From assembly GCF_018784445.1 (NCBI RefSeq), contig NZ_WQOH01000014.1:304056-368055 (forward strand): 64,000 bases of DNA. The letters run 5' to 3'. Positions 17,621-25,823 of the stretch are shown piece by piece (position 1 is the stretch's first letter; each line of letters begins with the position of its first letter). This stretch comes from Gemmiger formicilis. Lineage in GTDB: Bacteria > Bacillota > Clostridia > Oscillospirales > Ruminococcaceae. The notes beneath the pieces were generated by a model. The model ran no database searches. It saw only the letters and a list, made by a program, of their open reading frames with translations, and was not told where the DNA came from. A program made the position numbers and the translations under genes.

Positions 17621-18157
17621 TTAAAGCACGGCACTGTTGATTTCCTCGCGCAGGCGCTCCAAATGGCGCTGCACCGTGCCGTCCAGACGCTTGCCGCCCA
17701 TATCCAGCCGCAGGCCGCCCAGCACGCTGGGGTCTACGGTCTCGGTCAGGACGACATTTTTGCCTGTCATCTTCTGCAATTTTGCCAGCAGTTTTTCGCG
17801 GGCGGGAGCGGCCAATGCCACAGCCGATACCGCCGTAACTTCCAGAATGCCGTTATCCTCATTGTAACGGTCCCGGTAGGCACGCAACACGCCGGGCAGT
17901 TCCCCAATCAAATTTTCCTCGCACAAAAGTTTGAGAAAGTTGACAAGGTACGGATGCGCCCCCTCGAACGCCTTGTCCAGCAGGGCGCAGCGCTCTTTTT
18001 TCGGTACGCCGGGCGTTGCCAGCAGGCGCTTGTACTGCGGCTCGGCCTCGATGCTGTCCACCGCAGTCTGCAATTCCTGCAAAAGCTCCTCGGTCAGTTT
18101 TTCCTCGGCCGCCAGGTCATACAGGCTTCCGCCGTAGCGTTTCGCAAGCTCGGTCAT
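17621..18157 (-). CDS. atpH: ATP synthase F1 delta subunit
   Basis: 178 residues. Peripheral-stalk cap linking b to the alpha3beta3 head. N-terminal helical bundle TELAKRYGGSLYDLAAEEKLTEELLQEL and the C-terminal conserved block VDPSVLGGLRLDMGGKRLDGTVQRHLERL. The ATG overlaps the stop of atpF in an ATGA arrangement, which suggests translational coupling. Confidence 0.95.
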   Translation of the reverse strand: MTELAKRYGGSLYDLAAEEKLTEELLQELQTAVDSIEAEPQYKRLLATPGVPKKERCALLDKAFEGAHPYLVNFLKLLCEENLIGELPGVLRAYRDRYNEDNGILEVTAVSAVALAAPAREKLLAKLQKMTGKNVVLTETVDPSVLGGLRLDMGGKRLDGTVQRHLERLREEINSAVL

Positions 18158-18660
18158 GAGGCATCCCCCACATTCCGGATAAATTCATCGATCAAAGTCT
18201 GATGGTCAGACTCCTTGATCTCGCGCTCGACGACCTTACCGGCGATCTCGACAGCCATGCCGCCAATCTCGTTTTTCAGGTCATTGACAGCCTTCTTGCG
18301 TTCCTGGGCAATGTCTGCCTCTGCCGCGGCGCGGATGGACGCAGCCTCGGCCTTGGCTTCGCTGACGATCTCTTCCTCGCGCTTCTGGGCGCGGGCGGTC
18401 GCTTCGCGCAGCATGGCGTCGCGCTCATCCTTGATGCTTTGCAGATGATCCGCGTACTCTTTCTCAAGGTCAGCGGCCTTCTGCTTGGCAGCATCGGCGT
18501 CGGCGTACATCGTATCAATCTCCTGCTGGCGGTCGTCGATCATCTTCTTTACCGGCTTAAAAAGGAACTTTCTCAGCACTGCAAAGGTGATGAGCATATT
18601 GCAGAAGGTAAACAGCGCAGTCCACGGGTTGACGCCTACAAAACTTTCAAAGCCCGTCAT
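18154..18660 (-). CDS. atpF: ATP synthase Fo b subunit
   Basis: 168 residues. One N-terminal membrane helix (about 10-28, WTALFTFCNMLITFAVLRKF) leads into a long charged helix, about 35-150, rich in Ala, Glu and Lys, which forms the right-handed coiled coil of the peripheral stalk. LFKPVKKMIDDRQQEI after the membrane segment is the standard family junction. Four-base overlap with atpH. Confidence 0.95.
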   Translation of the reverse strand: MTGFESFVGVNPWTALFTFCNMLITFAVLRKFLFKPVKKMIDDRQQEIDTMYADADAAKQKAADLEKEYADHLQSIKDERDAMLREATARAQKREEEIVSEAKAEAASIRAAAEADIAQERKKAVNDLKNEIGGMAVEIAGKVVEREIKESDHQTLIDEFIRNVGDAS

Positions 18661-18690
18661 GAGCTATTCCTCCAATTTCAGCAAGATTTA

Positions 18691-18942
<252 letters not shown>

Positions 18943-18962
18943 CTAAAATAATAAATACAATG

Positions 18963-19826
18963 TCATGCTTCTGCCGGGGGCGGGCAGGCATTGCCCACAT
19001 ACACCATTGTCAACAGGCTGAAAACAAGGGCTTGTACGCCGCCGGAGAAAATATCAAAATACAGGCTCAGGATGCCGGGAACACCGACCTCCAGATAAGG
19101 TACGCCTGTCAGCCCCAAGAGGGAGAGTGCGCCGGTCACGGCAAAGACCGTGCCAAAGATTTTACGGGCCATTTTTTTGCCCTTGACGCCGCTGTACAGC
19201 AGCGCCGCACCAATGGCAAGGATCACGATGCCCACCACAAGGCTGCGGCCCACAAGGCCCAGCACGGCAGCCGAGACGGTTGCCAGCGCCGAATAGACCA
19301 GACTGGTCAGAACGCTGCCGCCAGCAATGTTGCCGAAGTGACGGAACGCCATAGAGATCGGCTGTGCGATTTCAGAGACAAGGTTCATCGGCGTCATGAC
19401 CACGATGGGTTCGGTAAAGCCCTTGAGCCAGCCGCCCACGCCGTTGCGCTTGATGGAACAGCCCCAGCACAGAAAGCTGGTCATCAGTGCCCAGGTAAAG
19501 GTCGTGGACAAATCAGCGGTAGATGAGCGGAAAATACCGGTCATGCCGATAAAAGAACCGCAGATCGAGCTGAGGAACAGCGCGCCGATGTAGGGCGTCC
19601 AATAGCTGTTGTGCTTGCCCATCGTGCTTTCGACCATGTCATAGAGCATCGTCACGCCCTTTTCAACAAGCACCTGCCGCCGACCGGGACGCTTTTGCAG
19701 GTTGCCGCCCAGCACAACGGCCGCCGTGCAGAGCAGCACCATGACTACAAAGGAAGAAACGGTCGTCTGGGTAATGTCGATGCCGCCGAGCAGCGGTATG
19801 GTAAAGTAGATTTTCGGACCATTCAT
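18963..19826 (-). CDS. atpB: ATP synthase Fo a subunit
   Basis: 287 residues, five to six membrane helices. The stator arginine is in PISMAFRHFGNIAGG, preceded by EPIVVMTPMNLVSEIAQ, the conserved helix that faces the c ring. The C-terminal helices (about 195-285) complete the ion half-channels. The ATG overlaps the stop of the upstream subunit I-like gene by four bases. It is the membrane stator partner of the unusual c ring, so its channel residues would be expected to admit Na+. Confidence 0.96.
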   Translation of the reverse strand: MNGPKIYFTIPLLGGIDITQTTVSSFVVMVLLCTAAVVLGGNLQKRPGRRQVLVEKGVTMLYDMVESTMGKHNSYWTPYIGALFLSSICGSFIGMTGIFRSSTADLSTTFTWALMTSFLCWGCSIKRNGVGGWLKGFTEPIVVMTPMNLVSEIAQPISMAFRHFGNIAGGSVLTSLVYSALATVSAAVLGLVGRSLVVGIVILAIGAALLYSGVKGKKMARKIFGTVFAVTGALSLLGLTGVPYLEVGVPGILSLYFDIFSGGVQALVFSLLTMVYVGNACPPPAEA

Positions 19827-20254
19827 GGGGTGGTATCACCGTCCTTTTTTGTAGGTTCGGATTCATCCTTGCGGAAGAACTCAATCAGTTTCAGACATAC
19901 CTGCGCAAAAAGTAGCGGTAGAATGGTAGCCAGTGGGTCACAGAACTTTGCGCGGAACAACAGAATGTAGATGATGACCAGCACCACCAGGCGGATTACG
20001 CCGGACGATTGAATCTGCAGCTGGGCTTTCTGTGGGTTGTCCCCTTTGACCGTACGGTCAAGGGCGTTGGAAACGGTAATACACAGCGAGATAAAGTTGC
20101 CCATAGCCAGCACAAAACCAATCAGTGCACCGAGCAGCACGGTATTGGTAAACCGGCCCGCCAGCGCATAGACAGCCAGCATGGCTGCGATGCAGAGGGC
20201 CACCGCCACCGCCAGGCGGCTGACCTGCCCGAAAATATCCTCATGCTTTCGCAA
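19823..20254 (-). CDS. atpI: ATP synthase subunit I-like protein
   Basis: 143 residues with four hydrophobic segments (about 13-32, 36-58, 86-102, 106-125) and a charged C-terminal tail. Position directly before atpB and a four-base ATGA overlap with it, together with the layout, fit the ATP-synt_I family, which in other bacteria helps assemble the c ring or imports Mg2+ for it. Sequence in this family is weakly conserved, so context carries much of the call. Confidence 0.75.
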   Translation of the reverse strand: MRKHEDIFGQVSRLAVAVALCIAAMLAVYALAGRFTNTVLLGALIGFVLAMGNFISLCITVSNALDRTVKGDNPQKAQLQIQSSGVIRLVVLVIIYILLFRAKFCDPLATILPLLFAQVCLKLIEFFRKDESEPTKKDGDTTP

Positions 20255-20269
20255 AGGTGGTGCTCCTTT

Positions 20270-20536
20270 CTAATGTTGGTTAAAGTTTACAGGCGGCGGG
20301 CCCTTTTGCTTCGGGGCTTTCCCCTGCTGATCCATGGCTTTCAGTGAGCCTTGCAAGCAGCTTACCGCCGCCAGCACGCCGACGAAAACGCCCACGGTCA
20401 CGACCCAGCCGCCTAGGGCGAACTGCCGCTGCAACCATACTGCGCCCATAATGCAGAGCACAGGCGGAATGACGATGGAAAGGCCGAACTGGGTCAGCCA
20501 GACCAGATGGCGGGCGACATCGTACAAGCCTTTCAT
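20270..20536 (-). CDS. atpZ: AtpZ/AtpI-family small membrane protein
   Basis: 88 residues with two membrane helices (about 13-35 and 42-63) around a short loop, then a basic-proline tail. LVWLTQFGLSIVIPPVLCIMGAVWLQRQF fits the AtpZ family (F0F1-ATPase subunit, putative Ca2+/Mg2+ transporter), found at the head of many Firmicutes atp operons. It is first in the operon, 15 bases before the subunit I-like gene, and about 35 bases after a good promoter. An overlapping frame on the same strand (20280-20546) is rejected. Confidence 0.75.
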   Translation of the reverse strand: MKGLYDVARHLVWLTQFGLSIVIPPVLCIMGAVWLQRQFALGGWVVTVGVFVGVLAAVSCLQGSLKAMDQQGKAPKQKGPPPVNFNQH

Positions 20537-20572
20537 TGGTCCTCATCCTCCATCATCAGCCTCAATACTCAC

Positions 20573-20601
20573 AGTATACAACAGTGTGTGCAATATTTCA
20601 A
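20573..20601 (-). promoter_or_regulatory. Promoter of the ATP synthase operon
   Basis: TTGAAA (20601-20596), 17-base spacer, TATACT (20578-20573), about 37 bases before the first gene of the operon. No other promoter is visible down to atpC, so all ten genes are probably one transcript. Confidence 0.75.
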
Positions 20602-20640
20602 CAGTTATTTTTCACGGAAAAGAAGTAATTTGTATAGATT

Positions 20641-20955
20641 TCATATTACGTTCACATTTTGACTGCTGTCGGGAATGGTAAAAATCCCCAGCGCCAGCAG
20701 TACCGGATAGAGATAGCTTGCCCCATAGCAGCCGATTTTCTTCGGCCCAGTGATGGGGATACCGTCCATTTCCAACGCAGCAATTTTTTCCAGTGCATTC
20801 GCCACGGTGGAAATTGTGATGGATTTGCTGCGCCGGTCCACGAACAGTTCCCCGCCGCGGATAGTGTAGGTAAACGGCAGGCCCTTGGCGGTGTAGAAAG
20901 TTTTGCCCTGGTGCTGCTGGAGCAGCGGCCACACAAAGTCTATATCTTTTGCCAT
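20641..20955 (-). CDS. Conserved hypothetical protein
   Basis: 104 residues, no membrane helix except a mildly hydrophobic YLYPVLLALGIF near 80-92. The pattern GKTFYTAKGLPFTYTIRGGELFVDRRSKSIT followed by ITGPKKIGCYGASYLYPVLL looks like a small conserved domain with a basic DRRSKS turn, possibly DNA- or RNA-binding; I do not recognise a named family. AGGTGATG precedes the ATG and an extended -10 (TGCTATACT) lies close upstream. It stands alone between the atp operon and plsY. Overlapping frames on the same strand are shadows. Confidence 0.7.
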   Translation of the reverse strand: MAKDIDFVWPLLQQHQGKTFYTAKGLPFTYTIRGGELFVDRRSKSITISTVANALEKIAALEMDGIPITGPKKIGCYGASYLYPVLLALGIFTIPDSSQNVNVI

Positions 20956-20971
20956 GTCACATCACCTGTTT

Positions 20972-20980
20972 AGTATAGCA
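20972..20980 (-). promoter_or_regulatory. Extended -10 promoter of the 104-residue gene
   Basis: TGC then TATACT on the minus strand, 17 bases before the start codon; no clear -35. The predicted leader is about ten bases, just enough for the AGGTGATG site. Confidence 0.5.
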
Positions 20981-21006
20981 GATTAACACAATCAATCGCA
21001 ATGTAC

Positions 21007-21039
21007 AAAAAACACCGCATGACCAAAATCATGCGGTGT
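21007..21039 (-). terminator. Terminator after plsY
   Basis: ACACCGCATG pairs with CATGCGGTGT around eight bases, followed on the minus strand by TTTTTT. It closes the DUF512-der-plsY run. Confidence 0.9.
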
Positions 21040-21051
21040 CGTTGGGACAGG

Positions 21052-21729
21052 TTACTTCTTTTGTCCAAAACGGTACTCGGTGCCGTTTTTCAGGCGCTCG
21101 ATGTTCGAGCGGTGCAGCCAGATGACCATAGCGGCCATGATGACGCAGCAAATCGTGCTGAACACGATGGTAGGCAGGTTGGCCCCACGGGCAATCAGGT
21201 TGATAAGAGTGCCCACAGGATACAGCGCAGCAATGATGATGCTGCCCAGTGAGACGATGCGGGTGACGGCAACTTCAATCAGGAAGATGCCCAGCAGCAC
21301 CGCGCAGACCAGCGGCTCGGTGGCGAGGGCGGCACCCGCGCCGACTAACACGCCCTTGCCGCCTTTGAAGCCGAAGAAAATCGGGCGGCTATGGCCAATC
21401 ATGCAGAAGATGGCGGCCAGATACGCGCCGCAGACGGGATCCAGCGGGTTCTGCCAGGCCGCACCTGTGCCGGAGAGCAGTGCGCCAAAGATGAAGCGGC
21501 CCAGGTTGACAGCCGCAACGCTCTTGCCCACATCGCCGATGGTCGTAAACACAGCGGGCAGTTTGCCGTAGGTGCGCAGCACATTGGTCATGCCGGCGTT
21601 GCCGCTGCCATGATTGCGCACATCATCGTTGTACATGACCTTGGAAATCAGCACACCGAACAGAATGCTGCCCAGCAGGTAGCCGCCCGCTGCAGTCAGC
21701 ACGCAGGCCAGAAAGATATTGAATATCAT
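21052..21729 (-). CDS. plsY: Glycerol-3-phosphate acyltransferase (acyl-phosphate dependent)
   Basis: 225 residues, about five to seven membrane helices. It transfers an acyl group from acyl phosphate to glycerol-3-phosphate, the first step of phospholipid synthesis at the membrane. Motif 1 HGSGNAGMTNVLRTYGK, motif 2 GFKGGKGVLVGAGA and a later motif 3 region (TRIVSLGSI) are intact. It starts three bases after der, a common pairing. A shorter, diverged second copy lies at 63134-63754. Confidence 0.95.
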   Translation of the reverse strand: MIFNIFLACVLTAAGGYLLGSILFGVLISKVMYNDDVRNHGSGNAGMTNVLRTYGKLPAVFTTIGDVGKSVAAVNLGRFIFGALLSGTGAAWQNPLDPVCGAYLAAIFCMIGHSRPIFFGFKGGKGVLVGAGAALATEPLVCAVLLGIFLIEVAVTRIVSLGSIIIAALYPVGTLINLIARGANLPTIVFSTICCVIMAAMVIWLHRSNIERLKNGTEYRFGQKK

Positions 21730-21732
21730 GGG

Positions 21733-23076
21733 TTACACCTTCCCTGCTTTGACCGCGCCGTCGCCGTGCTCACGGGTAATCATCTTGATGGGCGTGCCAG
21801 TCAGGCCGAACGTCTCACGGATCTGGTTTTCCAGGTAGCGCTGGTACGAGAAATGGAACAGTGCCTTTTGGTTGACGAAGCAGACGAACGTCGGCGGGCG
21901 GGTGGAAATCTGTGTGATATAGAATACCTTCAGGCGCTTGCCCTTGTCGGACGGCGGCTGAACCTTGGCGGTGGCGCGGGCCAGCATCTCGTTCAAAGCA
22001 CCGGTAGGCACGCGGGTACCATTCTGGACATCCACAAAGTGAATTGTCTCAAACAGCTTGTCGATGCGCTGGCCGGTCTTGGCGCTGATGAAGATGATGG
22101 GCGCATAGGACATGAAGCTGAAATCCTCTTCCAGCTTTTTGCGCATGGCGTCCATGGTGTAGCTGTCCTTCTCGACAGCGTCCCACTTGTTGACGGCGAT
22201 GATGCAGGCTTTGCCCTGCTCGTGGGCATAGCCCGCGACCTTTGAGTCCTGCTCGGTGAAGCCGACCGTCGCGTCAATCATAATGACGCAGACGCGGCTG
22301 CGCTCGACGGCGGCCAGACTGCGCAGCACGCTGTATCGTTCGACGCCGCTCTCTACCTTGCCGCGCTTGCGCAGGCCGGCGGTGTCGGTAAAAACAAACT
22401 TGCCGTACTTGTTCTCGACCATCGTGTCAATGGCGTCGCGGGTCGTACCGGCCTCGTTGGCAACAATCAGGCGGTTTTCGCCCAGGATATGGTTGATGAG
22501 GCTGGATTTGCCCACGTTGGGGCGGCCAATGACGGCGACTGTGATGCGGTCGTCGGTGTCCTCCTCGTCCTCCTCAAAGTTGAGGTGGGCGCAGACGGCG
22601 TCCAGCAAATCGCCGGTGCCGTGGCCGTGTACGCCGGAAACCGGAATCAGCTCACCCAGGCCCAGGCTGTAAAAGTCGTACAGTTCCATCGGCGGCTCGC
22701 CGACTTTGTCGCACTTGTTGACAGCCAGCACCACCGGCTTGCCGCTGCGCATCAACATACCGGCCACGTCCTGATCCTGGGGCGTAACGCCTGCGGACAG
22801 TTCCGTGACCATGACGATGCAGTCAGCGGAGTCGATGGCCAGCTGGGCCTGCTCCCGCATATGGGCCAGCAGGCCGTCGTCGATGCGCGGCTCAATGCCG
22901 CCGGTATCTACCAGCAAGAATTTGTGGCCGGACCACTCGCAATCGCAGAAAATGCGGTCGCGGGTGACGCCGGGGGTGTCCTCGACGATGGCGAGGCGCT
23001 GGCCGGTCAGTTTATTGAAGATGGTGGACTTGCCCACATTGGGGCGGCCCACGATGGCTACGATCGGTTTTGCCAT
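21733..23076 (-). CDS. der: Ribosome biogenesis GTPase Der (EngA)
   Basis: 447 residues. Two tandem GTPase domains followed by a KH-like domain, needed for 50S assembly. First G domain: GRPNVGKSTIFNKL (G1), DTGG (G3), NKCD (G4). Second: GRPNVGKSSLINHI, DTAGLRKRGK, NKWD. The KH-like C-terminus runs from about 350 and ends with TPIKMITREHGDG. Full length. It lies between the DUF512 protein and plsY on one transcript. Confidence 0.98.
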   Translation of the reverse strand: MAKPIVAIVGRPNVGKSTIFNKLTGQRLAIVEDTPGVTRDRIFCDCEWSGHKFLLVDTGGIEPRIDDGLLAHMREQAQLAIDSADCIVMVTELSAGVTPQDQDVAGMLMRSGKPVVLAVNKCDKVGEPPMELYDFYSLGLGELIPVSGVHGHGTGDLLDAVCAHLNFEEDEEDTDDRITVAVIGRPNVGKSSLINHILGENRLIVANEAGTTRDAIDTMVENKYGKFVFTDTAGLRKRGKVESGVERYSVLRSLAAVERSRVCVIMIDATVGFTEQDSKVAGYAHEQGKACIIAVNKWDAVEKDSYTMDAMRKKLEEDFSFMSYAPIIFISAKTGQRIDKLFETIHFVDVQNGTRVPTGALNEMLARATAKVQPPSDKGKRLKVFYITQISTRPPTFVCFVNQKALFHFSYQRYLENQIRETFGLTGTPIKMITREHGDGAVKAGKV

Positions 23077-23102
23077 ATCTGCTCTCCTCCCTCTCTACTC
23101 TC

Positions 23103-24434
23103 TTATCGTTTGAATTTTATCGTTTTGCGCTTGTGGCTTGTCAGCATGGCCTTACAGCACCCGCCGCCGTCGGTGGGGATACTGATGACCCGGCAGCCCA
23201 GCGTCCTGCCCAGTTCTTCCAGCGTGATATCGTCGAGAAACTGGCCTTTTTCGTCGCGGATCATGACCTCGGGCACGCCCAGCAGGTCGCTGTGCAGATT
23301 GCCGCCGCACTGCTTGATGATATCCGTACCGGTGATAAGCCCCGCCACGCTGACGTTGCCGCCGAAATACTCATTTTTGATCTCATGCACGGTAATCTTC
23401 ACCTGCGGGTATCTCTGCATCAGTGCGTCTGCGCAATCCTGAATCAGCGGCCCGGCTAGCGTGCCGGTGACAACGTCCATGCTGTGGGGCAAGACCAGGC
23501 CGGGGTAATTTTCCAGTTCTTCCAGGAAGGTATCGTGGTAGAGCCGCCACATGCCCACGCCGTCCTCCAGCTGGGCAAACTCGTCGTAGAACTCAGCGGG
23601 CGGCAGCGGGCGCTCCGCGGTCAGATACCACTCATCGCTGGGGTAGACGACGCTGCGGCCGTACTCAGTGCGGCATTTCCGGGCGAACTCCTCCAGGATA
23701 TCCAGTGTAGCGGCGGCGGATTCCTTATCGTAGGGCGTCAGCTTGAACAGCTTATCGCGGTAGTCCGTCACACCGGCGGGCACGGCGGCAATACTGCCCA
23801 CCTGCGGGCGCAGGGCCAGCAGATCTGTCAGGGTGCGGCGCAGTTCGTCATCGTCGTTAACGCCGCGGCAGAGCACAAGCTGACAGTTCAGCTCGATTCC
23901 GCCCGCCGCCAGCTTGGGCAGGTATTTCAGCACCTCGCCCCCGCGCTTGTTCGCCAGCATCCGCACCCGCAGTTCGGGGTTTGTCGTGTGGACTGAGACA
24001 AAAATCGGGCTGATGTGCATTTGGATGATACGGTCGATCTCGTGCTCGGTCAGGTTCGTCAGCGTGATATAGTTGCCGAAAAGGAAGCTTAGGCGCTCGT
24101 CGTCATCTTTAAAATAGAGCGGTTCGCGCATGCCGGGCGGCAGCTGGTCGATGAAGCAGAACATACAATGGTTGGCGCAGCTGTGCTTTTCGTCGCCCAG
24201 GTAGGTCTTGAAGTTGCAGCCCAGCGGCTCATACTCACCTTTTTCCACCTGCACGGTGCGGTGCTGTTCGTCCTTACAGAGCTCCAGAGAGAAACTTTTC
24301 GGCGTTGTATAGAACTGGTAATCCAGCGCATCGTTCAAAGGGTGGCCGTCGATGGCCAGCAGCGCGCAGCCTACGGTGATGCCGAATTTTTCAGCCGGGG
24401 AATTTTCGTCCACCGCCGTCACGTACAGGGCCAT
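23103..24434 (-). CDS. DUF512 PDZ/radical-SAM protein
   Basis: 443 residues from the ATG at 24434, nine bases after AAGGAG; a longer upstream frame runs back through the rpmF terminator and is rejected. N-terminal PDZ-like domain (about 1-65, DENSPAEKFGITVGCALLAIDGHPLNDALDYQF), then a radical-SAM-like core with CANHCMFCFIDQLPPGMRE, the three-cysteine cluster motif, and a C-terminal DUF512 domain ending GGGCCKAML. Function is unknown; conserved next to der in clostridia. It is 26 bases before der and has no promoter of its own between it and the rpmF terminator. Confidence 0.92.
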   Translation of the reverse strand: MALYVTAVDENSPAEKFGITVGCALLAIDGHPLNDALDYQFYTTPKSFSLELCKDEQHRTVQVEKGEYEPLGCNFKTYLGDEKHSCANHCMFCFIDQLPPGMREPLYFKDDDERLSFLFGNYITLTNLTEHEIDRIIQMHISPIFVSVHTTNPELRVRMLANKRGGEVLKYLPKLAAGGIELNCQLVLCRGVNDDDELRRTLTDLLALRPQVGSIAAVPAGVTDYRDKLFKLTPYDKESAAATLDILEEFARKCRTEYGRSVVYPSDEWYLTAERPLPPAEFYDEFAQLEDGVGMWRLYHDTFLEELENYPGLVLPHSMDVVTGTLAGPLIQDCADALMQRYPQVKITVHEIKNEYFGGNVSVAGLITGTDIIKQCGGNLHSDLLGVPEVMIRDEKGQFLDDITLEELGRTLGCRVISIPTDGGGCCKAMLTSHKRKTIKFKR

Positions 24435-24460
24435 CGCTTCACACTCCTTGTAATCACAAC

Positions 24461-24489
24461 AAAAAATGGGGAAGGCATCGCCCTCCCCA
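24461..24489 (-). terminator. Terminator between rpmF and the DUF512 gene
   Basis: TGGGGA pairs with TCCCCA (with a short continued stem) around a small loop, followed on the minus strand by TTTTTT. Only about 26 bases remain before the DUF512 start, with no room for a promoter, so it probably lets some transcripts through. Confidence 0.75.
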
Positions 24490-24499
24490 CGCAAGAGAC

Positions 24500-24685
24500 T
24501 TACGCCTCTTTCTTGATGACTTCCTGGCCTTTGTAGTAGCCACACTTGCCGCAAACCTTATGGGGAACCTTCAGTTCGCCACACTGCGGGCACTTCACCA
24601 GCGTAGGCGCCTCCAGTTTCCAGACATTAGAGCGACGTTTATCGCGGCGGGCTTGAGAATGCTTTCTCTTGGGTACGATAGCCAT
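24500..24685 (-). CDS. rpmF: 50S ribosomal protein L32
   Basis: 61 residues, standard size. N-terminal MAIVPKRKHSQARRDKRRS and a four-cysteine zinc ribbon, CPQCGELKVPHKVCGKCG. It follows the DUF177 gene by 24 bases, the usual Firmicutes pair, and is followed by a terminator. Confidence 0.98.
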   Translation of the reverse strand: MAIVPKRKHSQARRDKRRSNVWKLEAPTLVKCPQCGELKVPHKVCGKCGYYKGQEVIKKEA

Positions 24686-24709
24686 AATCGGACACCTCCT
24701 TGGTGAAAT

Positions 24710-25210
24710 TCAACTTAATAGTTGTTTTAATATGCTAAGCCTTGCATCCACAGGGGCAGCATTGTCTGCCGGTTGGCAGGAACACCCTGCCGCCTTCTTT
24801 CGTCCGCAGATGGGGCATAGACCTTGACAATCAGCACTGCACAGCAGTACCGCGGGTACCTCAAAAATCAACGCCTGATAGGCGAGTTCTTCGAGGTCGA
24901 GACAGCCATTATCGTTGCACGGCAGTTCAAAATCCGGGTCTTCCAAATCACGATCCCGCACGAAATACTCGCGCTGGAAATCGTAATCGCGGGTGATGGG
25001 TTCCAGGCAACGGGCACACTCAGCATCTACATGGGCCTTTACACACAACAGCAACGCTGCGCCATCCTCGGTGAGCGTCGCCGTAAAGTCACATACTGCC
25101 GGGGCGTTTACGCTGTATCCCCCAAAGTCCGCCTGGGAAAAGTCAGCCTCAAAATGTGCCATGTAGGGCTTGCGGCCGCTTTCCAGAAAAGTGCGAAGAT
25201 TAAATTGCAT
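24710..25210 (-). CDS. DUF177/YceD-family protein
   Basis: 166 residues from the ATG at 25210 (GAGGTG six bases upstream). The family signature is CARCLEPITRDYDFQREYF near 90, then an acidic stretch and, at the C-terminus, a cysteine-rich end CSADCQGLCPICGRKKAAGCSC that could bind zinc. DUF177 proteins sit before rpmF in most bacteria and are linked to 23S rRNA metabolism in plants; the bacterial role is not settled. A strong TTGACA-17-TATACT promoter precedes it. Confidence 0.9.
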   Translation of the reverse strand: MQFNLRTFLESGRKPYMAHFEADFSQADFGGYSVNAPAVCDFTATLTEDGAALLLCVKAHVDAECARCLEPITRDYDFQREYFVRDRDLEDPDFELPCNDNGCLDLEELAYQALIFEVPAVLLCSADCQGLCPICGRKKAAGCSCQPADNAAPVDARLSILKQLLS

Positions 25211-25236
25211 AGTACACCTCAAAAGGTTGCTTAAAT

Positions 25237-25265
25237 AGTATACACAAGCGGAAGGGTCTTGTCAA
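25237..25265 (-). promoter_or_regulatory. Promoter of DUF177-rpmF
   Basis: TTGACA (25265-25260), 17-base spacer, TATACT (25242-25237), 26 bases before the DUF177 start. With the leaky terminator downstream, it may also feed DUF512-der-plsY. Confidence 0.8.
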
Positions 25266-25310
25266 CACGTAAAACACAAAAAGTTGAGATTTTTTTGGAT
25301 TTTTCGCATA

Positions 25311-25339
25311 AAATCGGGGCGGGAAGCACTTCCCCGCCC
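25311..25339 (-). terminator. Terminator of pgi and the P-loop gene
   Basis: On the minus strand GGGCGGG pairs with CCCGCCC around a loop that can add a few more pairs, followed by GATTTTAT. It is 31 bases past the P-loop gene stop. Confidence 0.7.
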
Positions 25340-25370
25340 TGAAATCTCAATTTCTGTGATCCTAAAAGGT

Positions 25371-25775
25371 TCAGATGACGAACTTCTTCAGATCCTCCGG
25401 CAGATCGGCAGCGTCAGCAGAAACGGTGACGACGACCTCGATGTTGGAGGTGATCTTGTCGATGGCGTTCAGAACCTTGGCAGCAGCGGCCATGTCGTGG
25501 TCGGTGATGCGCAGGATGCCGTCCAGGAACAGTTCGGTGATGTCGTAGTTGCCAGCCAGCATACCGGCGACAAAGCCGTACAGCATATCAGCGCCGACGA
25601 TGCCGTACTCGTCCACGTCAACAAGGCGGGCGGAGTGGTTGATCTCGGTGGTGAGCTTCATGCACTTTTCAATGACAACAATGTTGCCGGAGGTGGTCTT
25701 AACGGCCTTGTCGATCATATCGATCATGGTCTTGGTCTTACCGGAGCCTTTGGTTCCAACAATCAGTTTCAGCAT
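25371..25775 (-). CDS. Small P-loop ATPase-like protein of unknown function
   Basis: 134 residues beginning MLKLIVGTKGSGKTKTMIDMI: a Walker A motif (GTKGSGKT, residues 7-14) at the very N-terminus. VDVDEYGIVGADMLYGF could be a Walker B-like segment, and LFLDGILRIT is a second candidate strand. There is no recognisable helicase, kinase or AAA sensor motif, so it is a minimal P-loop protein; such clostridial proteins are sometimes labelled PilT or twitching motility on weak grounds. It follows pgi by 48 bases with an AAGGAGG site, and ends the transcript. Confidence 0.8.
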   Translation of the reverse strand: MLKLIVGTKGSGKTKTMIDMIDKAVKTTSGNIVVIEKCMKLTTEINHSARLVDVDEYGIVGADMLYGFVAGMLAGNYDITELFLDGILRITDHDMAAAAKVLNAIDKITSNIEVVVTVSADAADLPEDLKKFVI

Positions 25776-25823
25776 AGGGGGTTACCTCCTTATATTCGTC
25801 AGCGCGCGGTGCGCGTAGTTCCT

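Noticed and set aside
25371..25775. PilT/twitching motility protein
   Set aside because: Only the Walker A motif is shared; the Asp and His boxes of PilT ATPases are absent.
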